Part shown: positions 49,713 through 60,485 of the stretch, piece after piece
Position numbering within the stretch: position 1 is the stretch's first letter
How the letters are laid out: each line of letters starts with the position of its first letter
Assembly (NCBI GenBank): GCA_014843695.1
Contig: CM026393.1
Coordinates: forward strand, 8,329,610-8,393,609
Length of the DNA stretch: 64,000 bases
Direction of reading: 5' to 3'
Source: Archivesica marissinica
Lineage: Eukaryota > Mollusca > Bivalvia > Venerida > Vesicomyidae
Notes under the pieces: model-generated
The model's input: only the letters and a program-made list of their open reading frames with translations
The model's database searches: none
What the model was told of the DNA's origin: nothing
Translations under genes and position numbers: made by a program

Positions 49713-49923
49713 CTGCGCTATTCTGATTAAGCATATGGAACTGCCATTGACAAGCCATACGGGACATACGGTAATGCTCAGAAACGTTCAGTGATACTAA
49801 TTTGCATACGGTATGCTAATTTGTGAACTTTTTAAATTACGATCACATGAATAGTAGGCTATTCAAAGCCGAACGAATTTTTTCCAAATTTGGGATGGTA
49901 TAATATTGACATGAATCCAGCAT

Positions 49924-50154
49924 TTACACTGCTCCATAAGTCGGTACTCTCTCGTATAATTGGGGGCTCTTCTGTTGCTGGTCCTTCCTCGCATAACATC
50001 CAAACCCAACAGATAACAACAAAAATAATGCAAACAGCACCATCAATACTGAGAATGCTGCGGTGGAGATGAAGTCTTTTGGTCCCACGGCAGCAATTAT
50101 ATTACTGGAGTTTAACATGTACCCCAATGTCCAGCCTATATCTGTAGAATTGAT
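49924..50154 (-). CDS. ENTPD (CD39-like) last exon: C-terminal TM and tail
   Basis: The minus-strand exon follows acceptor tttatattacag. It encodes 76 residues: INSTDIGWTLGYMLNSSNII, a transmembrane segment at about residues 33-56 (FSVLMVLFALFLLLSVGFGC), then a short cytosolic tail ending YERVPTYGAV and a stop at 49924-49926. GWTLGYMLN is the signature just before the second transmembrane helix in cell-surface ENTPDases such as CD39. Those enzymes hydrolyse extracellular ATP and ADP. It joins in phase 0 to the exon ending ITFIQK at 52389. The first 41 exon bases and the acceptor are duplicated 66 bp upstream. The C-terminal TM fits the ENTPD1/2/3/8 type, but the exact paralogue is not resolvable. 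Confidence 0.93.
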   Translation of the reverse strand: MNSTDIGWTLGYMLNSSNIIAAVGPKDFISTAAFSVLMVLFALFLLLSVGFGCYARKDQQQKSPQLYERVPTYGAV

Positions 50155-50245
50155 CTGTAATATAAAGAATACAAAATATAACATGTACCTCAATGTCCAG
50201 CCTATATCTGTAGAATTGATCTGTCCACCAATGAAAATATGTAAA
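50113..50245 (-). repeat. 66-bp duplication of the ENTPD last-exon acceptor
   Basis: On the minus strand two acceptors, each followed by atcaattctacagatatagg, lie 66 bp apart (exon starts at 50220 and 50154). The outer one has a T-rich tract then ttggtggacag; the inner has tttatattacag. The added 66 bp is stop-free and in frame, so outer-site use would insert 22 residues (INSTDIGWTLRYML, then YFVFFILQ). Confidence 0.9.
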
Positions 50246-50274
50246 GAATAAACAATCTTAGTAATTTTCACCAT

Positions 50275-50366
50275 TGCAACCCGGGTTCGAAATCGGACAG
50301 GGAAGTATGCAAGATGGTATGGTGGTCGCCATATCAGACAGGTGGGTTTTCTCCACGTACTCCGGT
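50275..50366 (+). mobile_element. 5'-truncated tRNA-derived SINE
   Basis: Starts within a B-box (cccgggttcgaaatcgg) and continues gacagggaagtatgcaagat, then gtcgccatatcagacaggtg, then ggttttctccacgtactccg. This is the same family as 58090-58330. It lacks the A-box part and leads straight into the 55-bp array. Confidence 0.75.
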
Positions 50367-51462
50367 TAAAGCCAACCTGTGTATAATACAGTGAAACCTG
50401 GACTAGTGGACACCTCTATGTAGCAGCCAACCTGTATATAATACAGGGAAACATGGACTAGTGGACACCTCTATGTAGCAGCCAACCTGTATATGATACA
50501 GTGAAACCTGGACTAGTGGACACCTCTATATAGCAGCCAACCTGTATATAATACAGGGAAACCTGGACTAGTGGACACCTCTATGTAGCAGCCAACCTGT
50601 ATATAATACAGGGAAACCTGGACAAGTGGACACCTCTATGTAGCAACCAACCTGTATATAATACAGGGAAACCTGGACAAGTGGACACCTCTATGTAGCA
50701 ACCAACCTGTATATAATACAGGGAAACATGAACTAGTGGACACCTCTATATAGCAGCCAACCTGTATATAATACAGGGAAACCTGGACTAGTGGACACCT
50801 CTATATAGCAGCCAACCTGTATATAATACAGTGAAACCTGGACTAGTGGACACCTCTATATAGCAGCCAACCTGTATATAATACAGGGAAACCTGGACTA
50901 GTGGACACCTCTATATAGCAGCCAACCTGTATATAATACAGTGAAACCTGGACTAGTGGACACCTCTATATAGCAGCCAACCTGTATATAATACAGGGAA
51001 ACCTGGACTAGTGGACACCTCTATATAGCAGCCAACCTGTATATAATACAGTGAAACCTGGACTAGTGGACACCTCTATATAGCAGCCAACCTGTATATA
51101 ATACAGGGAAACCTGGACTAGTGGACACCTCTATATAGCAGCCAACCTGTATATAATACAGTGAAACCTGGACTAGTGGACACCTCTATATAGCAGCCAA
51201 CCTGTATATAATACAGGGAAACCTGGACTAGTGGACACCTCTATATAGCAGCCAACCTGTATATAATACAGTGAAACCTGGACTAGTGGACACCTCTATG
51301 TAGCAGCCAACCTGTATATAATACAGTGAATCCTGGACTAGTGGACACCTCTATGTAGCAGCCAACCTGTATATAATACGGTGAAACCTGGACTAGTGGA
51401 CACCTCTATGTATAAGCCAACCTGTATATAATACGGTGAAACCTGAACTAGTGGACACCTGC
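50367..51462. repeat. 55-bp minisatellite array
   Basis: About 20 copies of a 55-bp unit: gccaacctgtatataataca, then gtgaaacctggactagtgg, then acacctctatgtagca. Two forms, acagtgaaa and acagggaaa, alternate regularly between about 50800 and 51260, suggesting a 110-bp higher-order unit there. Intron of the ENTPD gene. Confidence 0.96.
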
Positions 51463-52375
51463 AGATATATCATACAGTTGACTAGCTGCTTAATGCAGAT
51501 TAGTGCTACACACACTGTATGCAGATATATCATATAGTTGACTGGCTGCTTAATGCAGATTAGTGTTACACACACTGTATGCAGACATATCATACAGTTG
51601 ACTGGTTGCTTAATGCAGATTAGTGTTACACACACTGTATGCAGACATATCATACAGTTGACTGGTTGCTTAATGCAGATTAGAGTTACACACACTGTAT
51701 GCAGACATATCATACAGTTGACTGGTTGCTTAATGCAGATTAGTGTTACACACACTGTATGCAGATATATCATACAGTTGACTGGTTGCTTAATGCAGAT
51801 TAGTGCTACACACACTGTATGCAGATATATCATACAGCTGACTGGTTGCTTAATGCAGATTAGTGTTACACACACTGTATGCAGATATATCATACAGCTG
51901 ACTGGTTGCTTAATGCAGATTAGTGCTACACACACTGTATGCAGATATATCATACAGCTGACTGGTTGCTTAATGCAGATTAGTGCTACACACACTGTAT
52001 GCAGATATATCATACAGCTGACTGGTTGCTTAATGCAGATTAGTGTTACACACACTGTATGCAGATATATCATACAGCTGACTGGTTGCTTAATGCAGAT
52101 TAGTGCTACACACACTGTATGCAGATATATCATACAGCTGACTGGTTGCTTAATGCAGATTAGTGCTACACACACTGTATGCAGATATATCATACAGCTG
52201 ACTGGTTGCTTAATGCAGATTAGTGTTACACACACTGTATGCAGATATATCATACAGCTGACTGGTTGCTTAATGCAGATTAGTGCTACACACACTGTAT
52301 GCAGATATATCATACAGTTGACTGGTTGCTTAATGCAGATTAGTGTTACACACACTGTATGCAGACATATCATAT
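51463..52375. repeat. 60-bp minisatellite array beside the ENTPD exon donor
   Basis: About 15 copies of a 60-bp unit (gcagatatatcatacagctg, then actggttgcttaatgcagat, then tagtgctacacacactgtat). On the minus strand it begins 13 bp after the donor of the exon at 52389-52526. The stop-free unit gives long open frames on both strands, which are not genes. Confidence 0.96.
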
Positions 52376-52388
52376 AAATATATCTTAC

Positions 52389-52526
52389 CTTTTGGATGAA
52401 TGTTATATTTGCCCAAGTATTATCATCAAACTTGTATGCTTCAACAAGCAATGTTCTTATGAAATGTCCTTCAAAACAGTACCAGCCCCGCATGCTTCCG
52501 TTGTTCCCGGCTCGCATATGGGATAC
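52389..52526 (-). CDS. ENTPD (CD39-like) penultimate exon
   Basis: Minus strand, acceptor ctacttgcag, donor aaag/gtaaga; 138 bp, 46 codons, phase 0 at both ends. It reads VSHMRAGNNGSMRGWYCFEG, then HFIRTLLVEAYKFDDNTWAN, then ITFIQK. It aligns with the CD39 stretch YCF-G-x-YI-x-x-LL...Y-F...W-x-x-I-x-FI-x-K just before the GWTLGYML motif, part of the second lobe of the extracellular apyrase domain. NIT is a likely N-glycosylation site. The flanking introns hold arrays on both sides: the 60-bp array 13 bp past the donor, and the 35-bp array beginning about 80 bp upstream of the acceptor. Confidence 0.93.
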
Positions 52527-52555
52527 CTGCAAGTAGATATCTTATAATAATAACG

Positions 52556-52610
52556 GCTGTCCGACTAGAGCAGTGCATAGCATGCTTGCTTCTCACCTAA
52601 ACAAACTGGG
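52556..52610 (+). mobile_element. SINE head fragment that seeds the next array
   Basis: Reads agagcagtgcatagcatgct (A-box-like), then tgcttctcacc, then gggtttgatcctagg (B-box). This parallels the head of the SINE at 58090-58330 (gcgcagtggttagcacgctc, then cgcttctcacc, then cgggttcgatcctcgg). The 35-bp array repeats its B-box end. Confidence 0.7.
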
Positions 52611-53787
52611 TTTGATCCTAGGACTGGAGAGATGGCATGGTGGGGTTTGATCCTAGGACTGGAGAGATGGCATGGAGGGGTTTGATCCTAGGACTGGAGA
52701 GATGGCATGGAGGGGTTTGATCCTAGGACTGGAGAGATGACATGGTGGGGTTTGATCCTAGGACTGGAGAGATGGCATGGTGGGGTTTGATCCTAGGACT
52801 GGAGAGATGGCATTGTGGGGTTTGATCCTAGGACTGGAGAGATGACATGGTGGGGTTTGATCCTAGGACTGGAGAGATGACATGGTGGGGTTTGATCCTA
52901 GGACTGGAGAGATGGCATGGTGGGGTTTGATCCTAGGACTGGAGAGATGGCATGGAGGGGTTTGATCCTAGGACTGGAGAGATGGCATGGAGGGGTTTGA
53001 TCCTAGGACTGGAGAGATGGCATGGAGGGGTTTGATCCTAGGACTGGAGAGATGGCATGGAGGGGTTTGATCCTAGGACTGGAGAGATGGCATGGAGGGG
53101 TTTGGTCCTAGGACTGGAGAGATGACATGGAGGGGTTTGATCCTAGGACTGGAGAGATGGCATGGTGTGGTTTGGTCCTAGGACTGGAGAGATGGCATTG
53201 TGGGGTTTGATCCTAGGACTAGAGAGATGACATGGTGGGGTTTGATCCTAGGACTTGAGAGATGACATTGTGGGGTTTGATCCTAGGACTTGAGAGATGG
53301 CATGGAGGGGTTTGATCCTAGGACTGGAGAGATGGCATGGAGGGGTTTGATCCTAGGACTGGAGAGATGACATGGTGGGGTTTGATCCTAGGACTTGAGA
53401 GATGACATGGTGGGGTTTGATCCTAGGACTGGAGAGATGACATGGAGGGGTTTGATCCTAGGATTTGAGAGATGACATGGTGGGGTTTGATCCTAGGACT
53501 GGAGAGATGACATGGTGGGGTTTGATCCTAGGACTGGAGAGATGACATGGTGGGGTTTGATCCTAGGACTGGAGAGATGACATGGTGGGGTTTGATCCTA
53601 GGACTTGAGAGATGACATGGTGGGGTTTGATCCTAGGACTGGAGAGATGGCATGGAGGGGTTTGATCCTAGGACTGGAGAGATGACATGGTGGGGTTTGA
53701 TCCTAGGACTGGAGAGATGGCATGGAGGGGTTTGATCCTTGGACTGGAGAGATGACATGGTGGGGTTTGATCCTAGGACTTGAGAGA
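52605..53787. repeat. 35-bp minisatellite array of a SINE B-box
   Basis: About 34 copies of a 35-bp unit (gggtttgatcctaggactgg, then agagatggcatggtg/ag). The core ggtttgatcc differs from the Pol III B-box by one base. The unit matches the SINE segment after the anticodon arm (gggttcgatcctcggaccgg, then gaagtatgtgagatgg). Intron of the ENTPD gene. Confidence 0.95.
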
Positions 53788-53990
53788 ATGTGAGATGTAA
53801 GCATTGTAGGCAAGTGCCTACACATTCAGTGGCGTATCTACCTGTAAGCACTGAAGGCAAGTGCCTACACATTCATTGGCATATCTACCTGTAAGCACTG
53901 AGTGCCTACACATTCTTTTCAAAATCAGCAAACAAATGTTCTTTACTTCTCATCGAACCATGCCAGGAAATTATGTGAATGTTAAAACAT
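53788..53990. repeat. Short 50-bp-class repeat and unique tail
   Basis: Three imperfect copies of gtaagcactgaaggcaagtg, then cctacacattcattgg, then catatctacct (53795-53915). About 75 bp of unique sequence follows before the next array. Confidence 0.85.
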
Positions 53991-54019
53991 GAGTATCACG
54001 CTTAGACTTACAGACGGAT

Positions 54020-54960
54020 AGTTAGACCATTGGACATAGACAGTCGGACAGCTATAGAGATGGACAGTTAGACAGTCTGACAGCTATAGAGATGGACAGT
54101 TAGACAGTCTGACAGCTATAGAGATATATAGAGATGGACAGTTAGACAGTCTGACAGCTATAGAGATGGACAGTTAGACAGTCTGACAGCTATAGAGATG
54201 GACAGTTAGACAGTCTGACAGCTATAGAGATGGACAGTTAGACAGTCGGACAGCTATAGAGATGGACAGTTAGACAGTCTGACAGCTATAGAGATGGACA
54301 GTTAGACAGTCGGACAGCTATAGAGATGGACAGTTAGACAGTCTGACAGCTATAGAGATGGACAGTTTGACAGTCTGACAGCAATAGAGATGGACAGTTA
54401 GACAGTCTGACAGCTATAGAGATGGACAGTTAGACAGACTGACAGCTATAGAGATGGACAGTTAGACAGTCTGACAGCTATAGAGATGGACAGTTAGACA
54501 GTCGGACAGCTATAGAGATAGACAGTTAGACAGTCTGACAGCTATAGAGATGGACAGTTAGACAGTCAGACAGCTATAGAGATGGACAGTTAGACAGTCT
54601 GACAGCTATAGAGATGGACAGTTAGACAGTCTGACAGCTATAGAGATGGACAGTTTGACAGTCAGACAGCTATAGAGATGGACAGTTAGACAGACTGACA
54701 GCTATAGAGATGGACAGTTAGACAGACTGACAGCTATAGAGATGGACAGTTAGACAGTCTGACAGCTATATAGATGGACAGTTAGACAGTCAGACAGTTA
54801 TATAGATGAACAGTTAGACAGACTGACAGCTATAGAGATGGACAGTTTGACAGACTGACAGCTATAGAGATGGACAGTTAGACCGTATGACAGCTATAGA
54901 GATGGACAGTTAGACAGACTGACAGCAATAGAGATGGACAGTTAGACAGACTGACAGCTA
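54020..54960. repeat. 32-bp gacag-type minisatellite array
   Basis: About 29 copies of a 32-bp unit (gacagctatagagatggaca, then gttagacagtct). It is purine-rich on the plus strand and grades into the following array, which is built from the same gacag/agctagacag words. Confidence 0.95.
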
Positions 54961-55808
54961 GACAGATGGAAAGCTAGGCAGATGGAAAGCTAGACTGACA
55001 GAGAGCTAGAGACACATGGACAGCTAGACAGACTGACAGCTAGACATATGGACAGTTAGACAGATCGACAGTTTGACAGACTGACAGCTAGACATATGGA
55101 CAGTTAGACAGATCAACAGCTAGACAGTTTGACAGACTGACAGCTATAGAGATGGACAGTTAGACAGACTGACAACTAGACAGGTGAACAGCTAGACAGA
55201 TGGAAAGCTAGACAGATGGAAAGCTAGACAGATGGAAAGCTAGACAGACTGAGAGCTAGAGACACATGGACAGCTAGACAGATGGAGAGCTAGACAGACT
55301 GACAGCTAGACATATGGACAGTTAGACAGACTGACAGCTAGACATATGGACAGTTAGACAGATCGACAGTTTGACAGAATGACAGCTAGACAGACAGACA
55401 GACAGACAGCTAGACAGACTGAGAGCTAGAGACACATGGAGAGCTAGACAGACACATGGACAGCTAGACAGATGGAGAGCTAGACAGACTGAGAGCTAGA
55501 GACACATGGACAGCTAGACAGATGGAGAGCTAGACAGACTGAGAGCTAGAGACACATGGACAGCTAGACAGATGGAGAGCTAGACAGACTGAGAGCTAGA
55601 GACACATGGACAGCTAGACAGATGGAGAGCTCGACAGACTGAGAGCTAGACAGATGGAAAGCTAGACAGACTGAGAGCTAGAGACACATGGACAGCTAGA
55701 CAGATGGAGAGCTAGACAGACTGACAGCTAGACATATGGACAGTTAGACAGACTGACAGCTAGACATATGGACAGTTAGACAGATCGACAGTTTGACAGA
55801 ATGACAGC

Positions 55809-55842
<34 letters not shown>

Positions 55843-57345
55843 GCTAGACAGACTGAGAGCTAGAGACACATGGAGAGCTAGACAGACACATGGACAGCTA
55901 GACAGATGGAGAGCTAGACAGACTGAGAGCTAGAGACACATGGACAGCTAGACAGATGGAGAGCTAGACAGACTGAGAGCTAGAGACACATGGACAGCTA
56001 GACAGACTGAGAGCTAGAGACACATGGACAGCTAGACAGATGGAGAGCTCGACAGACTGAGAGCTAGAGACACATGGACAGCTAGACAGATGGAGAGCTA
56101 GACAGACTGAGAGCTAGAGACACATGGACAGCTAGACAGATGGAGAGCTAGACAGACTGAGAGCTAGAGACACATGGACATCTACACATATGGAGAGCTA
56201 GACAGACTGAGAGCTAGAGACACATGGACATCTACACAGATGGAGAGCTAGACAGACTGAGAGCTAGAGACACATGGACAGCTACACAGATGGAGAGCTA
56301 GACAGACTGAGAGCTAGAGACACATGGACAGCTACACAGATGGAGAGCTAGACAGACTGAGAGCTAGAGACACATGGGTAGCTAGACAGATAGAGAGCTA
56401 GACAGACTGAGAGATAGAGACGCATGGACAGCTAGACAGACGGAGAGCTAGACAGACTGAGAGTTAGAGACACATGGACAGCTAGACAGATGGAGAGCTA
56501 GACAGACTGAGAGCTAGAGACACATGGATAGCTAGACAGATGGAAAGCTAGACAGACTGAGAGCTAGAGACACATGGATAGCTAGACAGATGGAGAGCTA
56601 GACAGACTGAGAGCTAGAGACACATGGACAGCTACACAGATGGAGAGCTAGACAGACTGAGAGCTAGACACACATGGAGAGCTAGACAGACTGAGAGCTA
56701 GAGACACATGGACAGCTAGACAGATGGCGAGCTAGACAGACTGAGAGCTAGAGTCACATGGACAGCTAGACTGATGGAGAGCTAGACAGACGGAGAGCTA
56801 GAGACACATGGACAGCTAGACAGATGGAGAGCTAGACAGACTGAGAGCTAGAGACACATGGACAGCTAGTCTGATGGAGAGCTAGACAGACTGAGAGCTA
56901 GAGACACATGGACAGCTAGACACATGGAGAGCTAGACAGACTGAGAGCTAGAGACACCTGGACAGCTAGACAGATGGAGAGCTAGACAGATGGAGAGCTA
57001 GACAGACTGAGAGCTAGAGACAAATGGATAGCTAGACAGATGGAGAGCTAGACAGACTGAGAGCTAGAGACACATGGACAGCTACACAGATGGAGAGCTA
57101 GACAGACTGAGAGCTAGAGACACATGGACAGCTAGACAGATGGAGAGCTAGACAGACTGAGAGCTAGAGACACATGGACAGCTACACAGATGGAGAGCTA
57201 GACAGACTGAGAGCTAGAGACACATGGACAGCTAGACAGATGGATAGCTAGACAGATGGAAAACTAGGCAGATGGACAGTTGGACGGCTAGATATATGGA
57301 CAGTTAGACAGACAGACATACAGTTAGACAGACTGACAGATAGAC
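54961..57345. repeat. 50-bp agctagacag minisatellite array
   Basis: About 45 units of roughly 50 bp (agctagacagatggagagct, then agacagactgagagctagag, then acacatggac) with frequent gains and losses. A block with catatggacagttagacaga recurs near 55020, 55310 and 55730. Pure (acag)n runs occur at about 55390 and 55812. ENTPD intron. Confidence 0.95.
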
Positions 57346-57654
57346 AGACACGGAAACATGTATTGAAAGCCATTTCAACCGAAACTTGCATTGAAAGTCG
57401 TATGAAATGAAACTGGCATTAAACGTCGTATCAACAGAAATTGCATAGGCATACAACATTGTATTATGTAGTATCAGCCTACTCCTTATCCAAGTATGTG
57501 CATTGCTGGTTAGTTCGCTATGATTTTCCCCTCAGTAAACCAACAACATTTCTATCCTTTAGTCATAGAGAGCTTAGCACATGTTGATTAAGCCAAATGA
57601 GCTATGACTTATCAATACACCTGTGCCTTTTAGTAATTTCACCTTTTCAACTTC
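57346..57654. other. Unique intronic spacer
   Basis: A roughly 45-bp degenerate direct repeat (gaaacatgtattgaaagcc / gaaacttgcattgaaagtcg / gaaactggcattaaacgtcg) occurs at 57353-57435. Unique AT-rich sequence follows. No exon is seen. Confidence 0.6.
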
Positions 57655-57885
57655 TCTGTGGTGAAATGGATGATAAGGGGTTGTGAGTTCGAGTACTTCC
57701 AGAACCCTGGGGTTGGTGTCCTTAGACAAGACACTTAAATCCACATTTCCCCTACTCTCTCATTCAAGACGTTGAATTCCATCAGGGATAAGGTCTGGAG
57801 ACGGATTAGACTACTGTTGCAAGAACTTGTTTCACAATCAAGCTAAATGGAATTGGGATAAACAATTATATTTAAACTATAAACT
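57655..57885 (+). mobile_element. tRNA-derived SINE, relative of the foldback SINE
   Basis: A degraded B-box (gagttcgagtac) is followed by cttagacaagacacttaaat, ccatcagggataaggtctgg and tail gaacttgtttcacaatcaag. The body and tail match the foldback SINE at 36828-37150. It ends within about 10 bp of the donor of the ENTPD exon at 57892. Confidence 0.7.
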
Positions 57886-57891
57886 TCAAAC

Positions 57892-58002
57892 CTTTTCCCA
57901 TGATGCATTACAAAGCTTGGATAACTGTGAGGTGAATAGCTCTAATGACGTCTTCTCCGTTAAATTTAGGAAATCCATCTCGTAGAAAAAACTGGAAAAA
58001 GC
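57892..58002 (-). CDS. ENTPD (CD39-like) exon
   Basis: Minus strand, acceptor tttgttgtttcag, donor gaaaag/gtttga; 111 bp, 37 codons, phase 0. It reads AFSSFFYEMDFLNLTEKTSL and then ELFTSQLSKLCNASWEK. It continues GDFY from the previous exon as GDFY/AFSSFFYEMDFL, matching the conserved G-x-F-x-AFSAFFY...FL block of the GDA1/CD39 family. NLT and NAS are potential N-glycosylation sites, and the single cysteine fits the family's conserved disulphide pattern. The donor gtttga is weaker than the others in this gene. Confidence 0.9.
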
Positions 58003-58089
58003 CTGAAACAACAAAAATTGTAAACATTGCCCTTTCCATATATAGATTTAGGCTCCAATACTTCTATACCTCCATACATCCGACAAGTC

Positions 58090-58330
58090 ATTAGCCTTCT
58101 GATTAGCGCAGTGGTTAGCACGCTCGCTTCTCACCAATGCAATTCGGGTTCGATCCTCGGACCGGGAAGTATGTGAGATGGTCGCAAGATCAGACAGGTG
58201 GGTTTTCTCCGGGTACACCGGTTTCCTCCCACATGAATGACCAATTTACACTTTCATCCACGCCAACGAGAGTGATTAATATAAGTTGTTATAACTTATA
58301 ATCGTTGTAAAATAAATAAAGTTTAAAGTT
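58090..58330 (+). mobile_element. Full-length tRNA-derived SINE
   Basis: A-box ttagcgcagtggttagcac, B-box cgggttcgatcctcgg, a central domain gtgggttttctccgggtaca then ccggtttcctcccaca, and a tail ending aaaataaataaagtttaaag. The central cctccca-type domain is shared by many invertebrate tRNA-SINEs. It lies antisense in the intron between the second and third visible ENTPD exons. It is the most complete copy here and the reference for the fragments at 50275 and 52556. Confidence 0.85.
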
Positions 58331-58339
58331 ATTTAGTTA

Positions 58340-58735
58340 TCAATCAGGGAATTGATCACTACTACTACATGTACTTGAAAATAAACATTCAAGAAACTCT
58401 TCACTACTACATGTACAAAAATACTAATGAGCAAGAAACTGTTCACTGCTATTTGGAAACTAAAACCCAAGGAACTGTTAACTACAACATGGAAACTAAA
58501 ACCCAAGGAACTGTTAACTACAACATGGAAACTAAAACCCAAGGAACTGTTAACTACAACATGGAAACTAAAACCCAAGAACTGTTAACTACAACATGGA
58601 AACTAGAAAACCCAAGAAAATGTTAACTACCACCTGGAAACTAACACTCAACAAAATGCCAACTACAATCTGGAGACTAACACCAAAGAAAATGTTAACT
58701 ACAATCTGGAGACTAACACCCAAGAAACTCTTCAC
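58340..58735. repeat. 36-bp minisatellite array
   Basis: About 11 copies of a 36-bp unit (ggaactgttaactacaacat, then ggaaactaaaacccaa), clean in the middle (58450-58590) and degenerate at both ends. gttaac is a palindrome in each unit. ENTPD intron. Confidence 0.92.
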
Positions 58736-59616
58736 TAATAATAATAATATATTTATTGTTCCTCCAATATTGAAGATTTTAACATATATACATGCATGAC
58801 AAATTAATGAACATACATAATTACATAAATGAAGATGTACAAGAATGTCATTTACAACATACATTTTTAACACATATTCGTATCCGACAACACTCGAGTG
58901 CAGTTTTATGCACTGACGATAATGAAACTATTTAGTGAGATATTAATTTACACTATCTAAAACTACTGTCAAAAATAAACTCAAGAAAATGAAAGATTGC
59001 TTTTAGTATGTAAATTTTAGTAAGTAATATTTATGAAATTTAAATTGCACAAAGCCATTATACTTATGACTTGTTTGTATCAGAGATGAGGAGGAAATAA
59101 TACCTATTTTAACCAAATCTAGGAAGCCAAAATTAGCCTCGACTTAACGCGAAAACGAAAGTTAAATCTAAAGTATTGGCATTGATTTAATTATTAAATA
59201 TTCATTTAGTACCATAACTCTTACCGAAATCTTGACCCGAGACGAAATAGCAAGAATATGCGGCACAGACGACTATGTACTAATAGAATGTTTGGTTAGT
59301 TGGTGTCAATAACTTACATCGCATAACCAAAACAAAAAGAAACAACTTTAAATTCTTATACGACATTGGCAATATACAACCATTTCGAAGCAATGACATG
59401 TTAAGTAATACACATATATTCACTATATAATAATACTATTTAAAATAGAAAATTTACAACTTGTATAAGGCATACACAAAGCACAAACACATCGGATATA
59501 TGAATTGCCGTAGTTGTGATAGTGACTGTGTATGATGACATTAGAAGTACGTCACATACATCATGTAACTATTGATAATGAGTCATAAATAGTGACCTAC
59601 TATTCACTATAATTGT
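58736..59616. other. AT-rich intronic sequence, possible LINE 3' UTR
   Basis: No exon is recognised. The part next to 59617 follows the stop codon of the LINE fragment on the minus strand and may be its 3' UTR, with no clear poly(A) end visible. An aataataataata run occurs near 58736. Confidence 0.45.
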
Positions 59617-60312
59617 TTAATGCATGATGCGCCACAGAAGTTTACCAACGCTATAATTAGACAAGCAGTATCCGTCGGTATCTGCAGCTATTGTAACATA
59701 AAACCAACACTGTTCCTTTGGGCTCATGGAGAACGTCTGCGCAAACGTTTCAACGCCGTGATGCTTGATGGTAATATCCCACAATTCAAGTTGAGCGGAA
59801 CTATTTGCCGTGCAGAAACAAACCAAGTGAACAGTTAGGTCTTCAGTTAGGTAACCACACTTGTGACACTTTTGAACAAAAGTTCTTGACATTACTTTAG
59901 CAATGCAATCCATTACAAAAGTACACATAAATAATAGTTTTGGGTTTGATTTCGCAGTTGCCCATAATATACACGGACGGTTAACTGTGATCACATTGGA
60001 TATCTTTGGCATTATCCCTTGGACGCGTGTCACCCTTTCAACTGATTCTGATAAGCCTACCGCTTTTCTCAAAGTAGATTTCCACACGTATTTTGTGGGG
60101 AAATATGCCGTCTGTAAGTAGTCTGTGACGAAAGTCTCCAATCCATACTTTTGAAAGAGTCTATGCAAGTCTGGCATGAAACCGCATGCCTGTTTGTCAT
60201 AATTTGCAAATCTTGTCAGTCTATGTAGGAATATCTGCTTGGCTAAATGTAGACAGAAATGGCATTTATAAAGTCCTGTTATCTTGTGACATTTAGTACA
60301 CGTTGGAGCGGC
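59617..60312 (-). mobile_element. LINE (non-LTR retrotransposon) C-terminal fragment
   Basis: An open minus-strand frame of about 230 residues. It reads KQIFLHRLTRFANYDKQACG, then FMPDLHRLFQKYGLETFVTD, then YLQTAYFPTKYVWKSTLRKA. Near the end is CHKCGYLTEDLTVHLVCFC followed by LWDITIKHHG, and it stops at 59617. This layout, helical segments and then a Cys-x2-Cys...His...Cys knuckle, is that of the C-terminus of invertebrate LINE reverse transcriptases as I recall them. The catalytic RT part is missing. The frame is intact, so the insertion may be young. It lies in the sense direction of the ENTPD gene, directly after an exon donor. The 5' limit is approximate. Confidence 0.6.
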
Positions 60313-60324
60313 TAGTAAACTTAC

Positions 60325-60471
60325 ATAGAAATCCCCATGCACCGGAGGTTGATATGTTCCATTAAACGTACATGGTTCCTTCGGGCAGGGGGCAGTGAAG
60401 TTATATAACAACTGTACGGTAGAGTTGCACATTGCCTCATCTCCTGTCCCCACAAATGTGTAATGTGTTTC
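60325..60471 (-). CDS. ENTPD (CD39-like) exon with CTFNGTYQPP motif
   Basis: Minus strand, acceptor cttcgtgtttcag, donor ttctat/gtaagttt; 147 bp, 49 codons, phase 0. It reads ETHYTFVGTGDEAMCNSTVQ, then LLYNFTAPCPKEPCTFNGTY, then QPPVHGDFY. C-x-FNG-x-YQPP-x-x-G-F is a diagnostic block of cell-surface ENTPDases. NST, NFT and NGT are N-glycosylation sequons, and the three cysteines fit the extracellular disulphides. The 19-bp array begins about 12 bp upstream of the acceptor. Beyond the donor the frame stays open for about 235 more codons through a LINE fragment, so a retained intron would give a chimeric protein. Confidence 0.94.
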
Positions 60472-60485
60472 CTGAAACACGAAGT

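Noticed and set aside
51393..52377. Repeat protein with ICIKQPVSCMIYLHTVC units
   Set aside because: A 60-bp intronic array. Only the first 46 codons on the minus strand (the ENTPD exon) are real coding.
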